Shown here: one piece after another, positions 8,871 through 16,349 of the stretch
How the letters are laid out: each line of letters starts with the position of its first letter
Position numbering within the stretch: the first letter of the stretch is position 1
NCBI RefSeq assembly: GCF_036860695.1
Contig: NZ_JAYKGJ010000001.1
Coordinates: 1,364,001 to 1,428,000, forward strand
Length of the DNA stretch: 64,000 bases
From: Rosettibacter firmus
GTDB lineage: Bacteria; Bacteroidota; Ignavibacteria; Ignavibacteriales; Melioribacteraceae
Reading direction: 5' to 3'
The notes under the pieces: generated by a model
Databases searched by the model: none
Told to the model about the DNA's origin: nothing
Seen by the model: only the letters and a program-made list of their open reading frames with translations
Made by a program: the position numbers and the translations under genes

Positions 8871-9914
8871 TTACTTTTTAGTTAATTCTGCAGAAAGTTG
8901 CTGTGCTACATAAACAACTGCAGCTATAATTTTTGAATAATCCATACGCTTAGGACCCATAATACCAACGGTTCCCTGCAAATCACCAATTTTATATTCT
9001 TTTGTTATCATGCTGTAGTCAGAAAATTTTTCATCACGGTTTTCTTCGCCAATTGTAACAACTACATCATCTTTGTTAGATGGTTGTTTCTTATCAAGAA
9101 TATGTATGATAATATCTTTATTTTCAATTAATTCAATTATACTTTGAAATTGTTCATGATCAGCAAATTCAGGTTGTTTAAGAATATTTTTTGCACCGGA
9201 TAAAACAATCTTGTCACTTTGAATATCTGTAAAAATTCTATCAACAGAATCAAGAAAAACTCTAACTATTGGACGATATGTTTCCTCATCAAAATTCTTT
9301 ATTCTTTCACCTATTGTATTTCTAATTTCATAAAATTTTAATCCAGATAATTTTTCATTTAAAAATTGCTGAACTGCTGCTAATTGTTCTTCTTTTACCT
9401 CTGCATCAATCTCAAGTGTAATTGTTCTTATTAACCCGGATTTTACAGTAACAACTACAAGTATTCTTGTAGAAGATAATTGAACAATCTGAATCCTTTC
9501 GAGTACAGCCTGTTCAAATTTTGGATAGGTGACCATTGCAAGCTGATTTGTAAGGTCACTTAAAATATTTGTAGTTACTTTTAATAATTCTTCTGTCTCA
9601 CTTGGAGCCTGACTTAAATTCACATCAATAATTTGTTTGGTCTGCATATCAAGCACCGGGGGATCCATTAAAGAATCAACATAAACACGATAGCCTTTAT
9701 CAGTAGGCACTCTACCAGCAGACGTATGAGGATGATCCAGAAATCCTAATTCCTCCAGGTCTGCCATAATATTTCTAATAGAAGCTGGCGATAATCCAAT
9801 ATTATATTTTTTCGAAATGTTTCTTGAGCCTACTGGACTTGCGGTCAATATAAATTGATGAATCACAAATCTTAATATTGCCTTCTCTCTATCTTTTAAT
9901 TGATACTCTTGCAT
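8871..9914 (-). CDS. hrcA: Heat-inducible transcription repressor HrcA
   Basis: A 347-residue repressor with an N-terminal winged helix (LKDREKAILRFVIHQFI...GLSPASIRNIMADLEELGFL) followed by SAGRVPTDKGYR and the HrcA dimer domain, ending MDYSKIIAAVVYVAQQL. HrcA represses chaperone genes by binding CIRCE. I looked for the CIRCE inverted repeat (TTAGCACTC-N9-GAGTGCTAA) in the 160 bp upstream and did not find it, so this operon may not be autoregulated in the usual way. It heads the hrcA-grpE-dnaJ run. Confidence 0.95.
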   Translation of the reverse strand: MQEYQLKDREKAILRFVIHQFILTASPVGSRNISKKYNIGLSPASIRNIMADLEELGFLDHPHTSAGRVPTDKGYRVYVDSLMDPPVLDMQTKQIIDVNLSQAPSETEELLKVTTNILSDLTNQLAMVTYPKFEQAVLERIQIVQLSSTRILVVVTVKSGLIRTITLEIDAEVKEEQLAAVQQFLNEKLSGLKFYEIRNTIGERIKNFDEETYRPIVRVFLDSVDRIFTDIQSDKIVLSGAKNILKQPEFADHEQFQSIIELIENKDIIIHILDKKQPSNKDDVVVTIGEENRDEKFSDYSMITKEYKIGDLQGTVGIMGPKRMDYSKIIAAVVYVAQQLSAELTKK

Positions 9915-10043
9915 AGACTTTTACACCTTAATCACAGATTCAAAAATATTAAAAATTGAACAATTTTTCAGATTAGATGATTTTATTTAGAATGCGTTGC
10001 ATAAGACAACTTTACTTAAACCAAAGTTTCAAATGAATATTCG

Positions 10044-10051
10044 TATATTTG
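10044..10051 (+). promoter_or_regulatory. Possible -7 element for purM (TATATTTG)
   Basis: TATATTTG matches the Bacteroidota -7 consensus TAnnTTTG and lies 24 bp before the purM start codon. No clear matching upstream -33 TTG was seen at the expected distance, so this is tentative. Confidence 0.3.
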
Positions 10052-10074
10052 TAATTAAAATTTAAGAGGAACTC

Positions 10075-11070
10075 GTGGGAATAAGTTATAAAGATGCCGG
10101 TGTTAATATTCAAGCTGGCGAAAATACAGTAGATAGAATAAAAGCATTAGCAAAATCTACTTTTAATAATAATGTATTACACGGTATTGGACATTTTGGT
10201 GCATTCTATAAAATAGACTTAAATAAATGGAAACATCCAGTACTTGTTTCAAGTGTGGATGGTGTTGGTACAAAAATAAAAATTGCTATAGCACTGGATA
10301 AACACGATACAATTGGACAGGATTTAGTAAATCATTGTGTTAACGACATAGCTGTTTGTGGTGCTGAACCACAATACTTTATGGATTATATTGCATTTGG
10401 AAAATTAATTCCCGAAAAAGCCGAACAAATTATTAAAGGTTTTTCTATTGCATGTAAAGAAAATAATGTTGCTTTAATTGGTGGAGAAACTGCTGAAATG
10501 CCCGGACTTTATGCAGAAAATGAATATGATGTTGCTGGAACTATAGTCGGTTTAGTTGAACAAGAAAAAATAATTGATGGTAAATCTGTTACAAAAGGTG
10601 ATATGCTTATTGGTTTTTCTTCAAATGGATTACATACTAATGGTTATTCGCTTGCAAGAAAAGTATTGCTTAACAAATACAAACTCGATGATAAACCTGA
10701 AGAATTAAATCTAACTCTTGGCGAAGAACTTTTAAAAATTCATAAATCTTATCTGCCTTTAATAAATTTATTGAAAGAAAATATTTCTATTAAAGCATTT
10801 TCACATATTACTGGTGGAGGAATAATTGGAAATACAAAAAGAGTTATTCCGGAAAATTTAAAAATGAAAATAGACTGGAATTCTTGGGAAGTACCTGCAA
10901 TATTTGAATTAATTCAAAAAGCAGGAGAAATTGAAGACAACGAAATGAGAGAGGTCTTCAACCTTGGAATTGGACTTGTTGCAATCGTAAATAAAAATGA
11001 TGTAGATAAAACATTAACTCTTGGCAAATCAATTGGTGAAACTGGATTTGTTATTGGAGAAATTACTTAA
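10075..11070 (+). CDS. purM: Phosphoribosylformylglycinamidine cyclo-ligase (AIR synthetase)
   Basis: 331 residues. It converts FGAM and ATP to aminoimidazole ribotide in purine synthesis. The GTG start at 10075 follows AGAGGA with good spacing. Family motifs seen are SYKDAGVNIQAG at the N-terminus, SSVDGVGTKIKIA, HDTIGQDLVNHCVNDIAVCGAEPQ (split here only for length), GGETAEMPG and the C-terminal AFSHITGGGIIGN and FNLGIGLVA. It is a single gene, divergent from hrcA; no other pur genes are in view. Confidence 0.96.
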   Translation: MGISYKDAGVNIQAGENTVDRIKALAKSTFNNNVLHGIGHFGAFYKIDLNKWKHPVLVSSVDGVGTKIKIAIALDKHDTIGQDLVNHCVNDIAVCGAEPQYFMDYIAFGKLIPEKAEQIIKGFSIACKENNVALIGGETAEMPGLYAENEYDVAGTIVGLVEQEKIIDGKSVTKGDMLIGFSSNGLHTNGYSLARKVLLNKYKLDDKPEELNLTLGEELLKIHKSYLPLINLLKENISIKAFSHITGGGIIGNTKRVIPENLKMKIDWNSWEVPAIFELIQKAGEIEDNEMREVFNLGIGLVAIVNKNDVDKTLTLGKSIGETGFVIGEIT

Positions 11071-11152
11071 AGTCAATTTTTTGAATGAATATAACTTTTA
11101 ATTTGTTCTATAATTTGTGAATTAGTTTATAAACCAAACAAAGAAAAAAATT

Positions 11153-12514
11153 ATGTTTATAGATACACACGCACATCTCTTTTATCCAAATTTTAATGGC
11201 GAAGTTGATCAGGTTGTAAAAAGAGCAATTGAATCTGATGTAAAAGTCATCATAGTACCGGCAACCGATTTAATATCATCTCAACAAGCAATCGAACTTA
11301 CAGAAAAATATGAGAATATTTATGCAGCTGTTGGTGTTCATCCCCATGATAGTAAAGAATGGAATGACAATATAATTAATAAACTGGAAGAACTTGCAAA
11401 AAATAAAAAAGTAGTTGCAATAGGCGAAATAGGACTGGATTATTATTATGATTTTTCGCCAAGAGATATTCAATTAAAAGCATTTGAAGAACAAATTCAA
11501 TTAGCATTAAAATTGAAACTTCCTATTATTGTTCATAATCGTCAGGCAAACGATGATATAATGAATATTATAAGAAAATATAAAGATACAGGCTTACGTG
11601 CTCAATTTCACTGCTTTGCTGGTTCATTAAAAGATGCAAAAGAATTAATAGAAATGCATCATTTAATTTCCTTTACTGGAAATATAACTTTTAATAAAGC
11701 AGAAAGTTTGCGTCATATAGTATCTAATATTTCGATTGAAAGTATGTTACTCGAAACAGATTCACCTTTTATGACTCCAGTTCCTCACAGAGGAAATAGA
11801 AATGAACCGGCTTATATAAAATTAATTGCAGAAAAAATTGCTGAAGTTCAAAATCTAACTGTTGAAGATGTTGCAAGAGCTACAACTTATAATGTTTATA
11901 AATTATTTGGGATTGGAAGTAAACCTCCTGTTAGTTTCACTTATAAAATTGGTAATTCACTTTATATCAATGTAACCAATCGTTGTAATGCAGATTGTAT
12001 ATTTTGCGATCGAAAGGGAGATGCTGTAATCAATGGCTATAATTTAAAGATGAAAAAATCCGAAGAACCAGAAGCAGAAGTTTATATTAAAGAAATTGGT
12101 GATCCAAAAAAATATAAAGAGATAGTCTTTTGTGGCTATGGCGAACCTACAATAAGATGGGAAGTTGTTAAAAAAATTGCAAAATATGTTAAAGATAATG
12201 GTGGAATAACAAGATTAAATACAGATGGTCATGGAAATGTTATAAATAAACGAGATATTACACCAGAACTCGAAGGTTTAATTGATGTTGTCTCAATAAG
12301 CTTAAATTCTGTTGACCCAGAACAATATGCAAAATTAATGCGAGTTGATCCGTCACTTCACGCAGAGATGATTGACTTTGCAAAAAAAGCAAAAAAATAT
12401 TCACGTGTTGTAATGACTATAGTTGGTATGAACGAAGTTGATTCTGAAGCAGCAAAAAAATTTGTAACAGATGTACTTGGAGTTGAATTTAGAGAAAGAG
12501 AATATTTTTCATAA
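11153..12514 (+). CDS. TatD-family hydrolase fused to a radical SAM domain
   Basis: 453 residues in two parts. Residues 1-255 are a TatD-type metal-dependent deoxyribonuclease: FIDTHAHL, GVHPHD, GEIGLDYYY, VHNRQA, FHCFAGS, ETDSPF and TYNVYKLFGI are all present. Residues 265-453 are a TatD-linked radical SAM protein with the [4Fe-4S] motif CNADCIFC and the GYGEPT SAM-binding loop. The two are usually adjacent or fused genes; the radical SAM part's substrate is unknown to me. The gene ends right at the left boundary of the prophage, and its final residues (EFREREYFS) look complete or nearly so. Confidence 0.88.
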   Translation: MFIDTHAHLFYPNFNGEVDQVVKRAIESDVKVIIVPATDLISSQQAIELTEKYENIYAAVGVHPHDSKEWNDNIINKLEELAKNKKVVAIGEIGLDYYYDFSPRDIQLKAFEEQIQLALKLKLPIIVHNRQANDDIMNIIRKYKDTGLRAQFHCFAGSLKDAKELIEMHHLISFTGNITFNKAESLRHIVSNISIESMLLETDSPFMTPVPHRGNRNEPAYIKLIAEKIAEVQNLTVEDVARATTYNVYKLFGIGSKPPVSFTYKIGNSLYINVTNRCNADCIFCDRKGDAVINGYNLKMKKSEEPEAEVYIKEIGDPKKYKEIVFCGYGEPTIRWEVVKKIAKYVKDNGGITRLNTDGHGNVINKRDITPELEGLIDVVSISLNSVDPEQYAKLMRVDPSLHAEMIDFAKKAKKYSRVVMTIVGMNEVDSEAAKKFVTDVLGVEFREREYFS

Positions 12515-12538
12515 AATGAATATAACTTCTCACTCAAA

Positions 12539-12571
12539 GTGGCAAAAATTATCACTTATTTTGGCAAAATA
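12539..12571 (+). promoter_or_regulatory. Putative transposase-binding sites, left end of prophage
   Basis: Two direct copies of a TGGCAAAA word start at 12540 and 12562, 22 bp apart (two helical turns). Inverted and direct copies of the same word cluster at the other end of the prophage. Mu ends carry several ordered transposase sites, so this is the likely role. It is not proven by sequence alone. Confidence 0.5.
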
Positions 12572-12620
12572 AAATGTTATATATTATAATATTTATTATT
12601 AAAGATGGTGTGACATATTG

Positions 12621-13244
12621 TCATAATTTCGTAAAAATTCTTGTAGTAAAGCCTTTATTAAATCCTTTAATGTAAGAACAATCTTCCCAATAGATTTGTT
12701 TCATGTTCTTGAAAACTCTTTTATAATTTCTTGGGAAATGTTTCCAACTTATTGATTTTTCATCCTCAATAGTAATGATATTATTAGTTATTCGTATCAT
12801 TTCATTGAATATCCATTCACTTTTTTTATGAATGTGTTCTAATACTGCCATAGTAAATATCAAATCATATTCATTTTGTTTTATCTTTTTTATAACATTT
12901 TCTACAGCATCATTAATTATAATTACATTATCATAACATTGTTTATAATGTATGCTCATTAATTTAATAGCTTCTTTATTAATTTCTATACCGGTTAATT
13001 TTTTATAACCGTTTTTATATAAGTAATTTAAATTTCTACCAACATTACTGCCAATTTCTAATATTTTAATATTCTTATCCGGGAACCATTTGTTTATTAG
13101 GTTTATTAAATAAATTGTTCTTTCATTTGTATTATTATTATCTAAATAATATACTGGGTTATTATTTTCATCAGGATTTTCCCAATATCCCAAATTATAT
13201 TTTAAATCTTTAGTTTTAATTAATGATAATATTTTTTTTATCAT
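12621..13244 (-). CDS. SAM-dependent methyltransferase at the end of the phage tail operon
   Basis: 207 residues, class I methyltransferase. The SAM-binding motif is ILEIGSNVGRNLNYLYKNGY, followed by the acidic GIEINKEAI and a motif IV/post-IV segment DLIFTMAVLEHIHKKSEW. Its ATG overlaps the fibre gene stop (ATGA), so translation is probably coupled to the fibre. The target is unknown. A fibre-linked methyltransferase could modify surface glycans or the fibre, or act as lysogenic cargo. The gene is very AT-rich compared with the transposase genes, suggesting separate acquisition. A small palindrome TGACATATTGTCA lies just past the stop at 12611-12623. Confidence 0.75.
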   Translation of the reverse strand: MIKKILSLIKTKDLKYNLGYWENPDENNNPVYYLDNNNTNERTIYLINLINKWFPDKNIKILEIGSNVGRNLNYLYKNGYKKLTGIEINKEAIKLMSIHYKQCYDNVIIINDAVENVIKKIKQNEYDLIFTMAVLEHIHKKSEWIFNEMIRITNNIITIEDEKSISWKHFPRNYKRVFKNMKQIYWEDCSYIKGFNKGFTTRIFTKL

Positions 13245-14893
13245 AATCCTAAATTTATTAGTAATTGGCTTAATCCTTGAATATTACTAAATACTACTAC
13301 AGGATAACTATATGTATTTGAAGGTTCATCAACTGTTATTCCTATACCATTAAATTTATTTTCAGGATGGAAAAATATCTGATAGCCTGGATTTCTGCCT
13401 TCATTAGTAGTATATGTATATATTGTTTTAATTGTATTAGATAACCATCCATTTGTATTATTAAATACTTCTTTAGCAAGCCCATAAATTACATTAAGTT
13501 TCTGTGGGGAAGATGGTCTTAAAGTATAGTAAAGTGCTAGTATGCCAATACCGTTATAATCAATATAATTTAAATCAGGCATTGGTACTTGACCAGAAGT
13601 ACTTGGGGTCCAACTAATGCTTGTAATATATCCCATATTAGTCCAGGTAATTCCATAATCATCAGATTTAAATTGCATAAAATTATTACCATTGTCAACT
13701 CTAGATACTATTATAAATCGTCCACCACCAATATATACTGCAGAAGATTCGGTAGTTTTAATAGTTCCAGAATAAACGTTGTAACTAGTCCAAGTTATTC
13801 CGTTGTCATTTGATTTCATCAAAAAAACATTATATGTATTGTTTGATGTATTAATCCCATACCATGTTTGATATAATGTACCATTTTCATCATATATTAA
13901 TTTACCATACGTACTATAAGCGTTTGTATTTTGAGTATCAATAAAATTCTCATTACTCCAAGTAAGACCATCATCATCACTATACCTATATGCAATTGCT
14001 TGCCAGGTTGTTGCTTGGTAATATTTCCCATAAAATATTATCAATCTACCATTTTTTGTATAACCCCCAGCGCAATTTCTTAAATCATAATTATTTTCTG
14101 AAAATAATAAAATAGGTGTTGACCAGGTTTTTCCACCATTTGTGCTTTTTATCATTCTTATTAAACTATTATTTGAGATGTGTGCTGTACCTGTACGAAA
14201 TATCCAGATCATTGTACCATTTAAAGGATTAACACATAATATTCCAAAATGATGATATGAACTATCTTGCAAAATTGTAAGATTAAAATTATCAGACGCT
14301 ATAGTAGATCGTAATGGGAACAAAAAATTAACTCCTCCACTTCCACCTCCACCTCCACTTGGTGTGCTCCATTGTCCTAATCCATTAAGATATTGATTTG
14401 CGTCCCCACTTAACTTCGGCAAAAATCCGTGTCTGGTTACTGATGCATTAGTAGTTGTTTCATCCTGCAAACTTAAATCTGTGTCTTTTACCTGTACCCA
14501 ATTTCCAAGTCCATTAAAAAATTGTGCTGCAATGCCACTTAATTTCGGTAAAAATCCATGTCTTGTGCTTGTGGCATTAGTAGTTGTTTCATCCTGCAAA
14601 CTTAAATCTGTGTCTTTTACCTGTACCCAATTTCCAAGTCCATTAAAAAATTGTGCTGCAATGCCAGAAAGCTTTTTCATTAAACCATGACGTGTTGTAC
14701 TTACATCTAAATTAGTATTATCAATTGGTTCGCCAAGTTGATCAATTCTTATACCTGAAATTAAAGTTGCAGGTGTAACTTTTTTGTTTTTATTCGATAA
14801 ATCAGTTTCGCTCGCATCAACAATTTCGAGGTAATCGTTAGCAGCATCAACTTGTGTTAATGTTGTCATCTCTGTAATTTTTTTATCTGCCAT
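13241..14893 (-). CDS. Tail fibre/spike with sialidase-like propeller
   Basis: 550 residues. The N-terminus (DYLEIVDASETDLSNKNKKV) resembles a phage tail attachment segment also seen in the 26.3 kb gene. Next come three copies of a 43-residue repeat (TRHGFxPKLSGxAxQFxNGLGxW), the first two pairs being near identical, and a Gly/Ser linker (SGGGGGSGG). The C-terminal ~370 residues carry at least four Asp-box motifs: STNGGKTW, SDDDGLTW, SNDNGITW and SDDYGITW. These mark a BNR/sialidase-type beta propeller. It likely binds or cleaves host surface glycans. It is the last structural gene of the minus-strand late block. Confidence 0.85.
   Translation of the reverse strand: MADKKITEMTTLTQVDAANDYLEIVDASETDLSNKNKKVTPATLISGIRIDQLGEPIDNTNLDVSTTRHGLMKKLSGIAAQFFNGLGNWVQVKDTDLSLQDETTTNATSTRHGFLPKLSGIAAQFFNGLGNWVQVKDTDLSLQDETTTNASVTRHGFLPKLSGDANQYLNGLGQWSTPSGGGGGSGGVNFLFPLRSTIASDNFNLTILQDSSYHHFGILCVNPLNGTMIWIFRTGTAHISNNSLIRMIKSTNGGKTWSTPILLFSENNYDLRNCAGGYTKNGRLIIFYGKYYQATTWQAIAYRYSDDDGLTWSNENFIDTQNTNAYSTYGKLIYDENGTLYQTWYGINTSNNTYNVFLMKSNDNGITWTSYNVYSGTIKTTESSAVYIGGGRFIIVSRVDNGNNFMQFKSDDYGITWTNMGYITSISWTPSTSGQVPMPDLNYIDYNGIGILALYYTLRPSSPQKLNVIYGLAKEVFNNTNGWLSNTIKTIYTYTTNEGRNPGYQIFFHPENKFNGIGITVDEPSNTYSYPVVVFSNIQGLSQLLINLGL
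14404..14690 (-). repeat. 129-bp in-frame tandem repeat in the fibre gene
   Basis: Adjacent copies are 129 bp apart (for example GTAGTTGTTT at 14451 and 14580), equal to 43 codons. DNA identity between the two copies is very high, so the duplication is recent or maintained by recombination. A third, diverged copy precedes them at the protein N-terminal side. Confidence 0.85.
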
Positions 14894-14903
14894 TTTTAAA
14901 CTC

Positions 14904-16349
14904 CTAATTTAATCTATAATTATTGTCTTCTAATAATCTCTTAAATGAATCTTCTGTAAGTCTATATGATTGTTGTATAGGTTCTTGATAAGCTCCAATC
15001 TCATAGCCTTCGAGCAATCTTTTAGAATAATCTGTTGTTAATCTTAATGTACCATCCTCTAATAACCTGCTTGTAAAAGGTATAATCCCAACCTGTCTTA
15101 GTGATATTTTGGTAGTATTTTTAATAAAATTATATTTAAAACGAGTTGCTCTGAAAACAATATCGCTACCTGGGATCATATAAAAACCCGGTTCCCAGTT
15201 CAATCCTTTTACTTCTATTTCTACACCAATTCTTTCGGATTTAATTTTCTCCCATACATCATCCGCAACAATTTTATATAATGCTTTATAATCTGAATAA
15301 GAGCCATCTAATTTTTTATAACGGATACGATCAAATTCAATCCAATAAATTGTTGAGTTATATATAACTGCTATGCCACTATACCCACCACCAGGATAAG
15401 TACCGGCAGGTTGATCAATGTAAAGTTTCTCACATAATCTATCCCCATCCACATAATTGCCTAATTGATAAATGTAATAATTATTATCTTTCGGATAACC
15501 CCCTTTCCACACATTTACTTGCATTCCTTTTATGCGTTGTATCATTTTATAGTCGGATATTGATATTATTTGATTGTGTGTTATAACATTTATATAGTTG
15601 AATTCGATAAAACGAGGAATTAAATACAGAGTTCTATTTTGCCCTACATATACTATTAAATTATAATTAACTAAAATCGATTTCAAAACATCGTTAATCG
15701 TTGCATAATTAGAATTTTGCCCATAATAAAATGATAACGCAGCTCTAAATTGATTAAATGGGAAAGTTATATATTCAGTATAATTTATAAGTATTTGGCC
15801 TTCGAGATTGCTTAGACATATAAGATTATTGACATAAGGATCATAGAAATAGTGTGTAAAAATATCATAGATAATTTCAGTTATTAATTTTGTATCATCC
15901 AAATTATAATTAAAAGGATTAAGTTTTGGATCGAGATCTTTTATTCTACTATATTCATCGATAAGATTTAATCTGATAGATTTTTCCATATAATTCAATT
16001 TCATTTTATCTAAGTCTTTGTCAACATAACCTTTCCAGATTAAATTCCCATTTATTCTAATATAAGTATGAATTGACCACCTGTTCCTATATGCGATATA
16101 GTTAAATAAATCAATAACATCTTTCAAAGGTTTATCTAATAGACAAAATTCTATATTAATTTCGCCTGGCATCATTATTAGATCGCTATCATCATCATTC
16201 CCAATTTTTAACTCGCTCATATTTAATAATTCTGCATTTAAATCAATTCCTTCATCAGGAGGAAGTATATATGGTGTTAATATCATTTCAATCTGTAAAT
16301 TACCAGCTGGTATTATGCTGTTTATGTATATTTTCTGTACGTAATACAT
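14904..16349 (-). CDS. Distal tail/baseplate-like protein
   Basis: 481 residues, located directly after the tape measure gene and before the fibre, the position of distal tail or hub proteins in siphoviruses. Visible features include an IYINSIIPAGNLQIEMIL start and a GNLIWKGYVDKDLDKM segment like those in tail-hub proteins. The C-terminus contains imperfect repeats of the form (Y/R)RLxEDxxxRLL (RLLEDGTLRLT, YRLTEDSFKRLLEDN). The family is not recognised with certainty; the assignment rests mainly on order. The stop lies 10 bp before the fibre's ATG. Confidence 0.6.
   Translation of the reverse strand: MYYVQKIYINSIIPAGNLQIEMILTPYILPPDEGIDLNAELLNMSELKIGNDDDSDLIMMPGEINIEFCLLDKPLKDVIDLFNYIAYRNRWSIHTYIRINGNLIWKGYVDKDLDKMKLNYMEKSIRLNLIDEYSRIKDLDPKLNPFNYNLDDTKLITEIIYDIFTHYFYDPYVNNLICLSNLEGQILINYTEYITFPFNQFRAALSFYYGQNSNYATINDVLKSILVNYNLIVYVGQNRTLYLIPRFIEFNYINVITHNQIISISDYKMIQRIKGMQVNVWKGGYPKDNNYYIYQLGNYVDGDRLCEKLYIDQPAGTYPGGGYSGIAVIYNSTIYWIEFDRIRYKKLDGSYSDYKALYKIVADDVWEKIKSERIGVEIEVKGLNWEPGFYMIPGSDIVFRATRFKYNFIKNTTKISLRQVGIIPFTSRLLEDGTLRLTTDYSKRLLEGYEIGAYQEPIQQSYRLTEDSFKRLLEDNNYRLN

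Noticed and set aside
12609-12623. TGTGACATATTGTCA as the left phage terminus
   Set aside because: Placing the end here would leave the TGGCAAA end sites outside the phage, and the flanking 5 bp have no match on the right.
14404-14690. Regular repeats suggesting a CRISPR-like array
   Set aside because: The 129-bp units are in-frame coding repeats of a fibre protein without spacers, and no cas gene is present.
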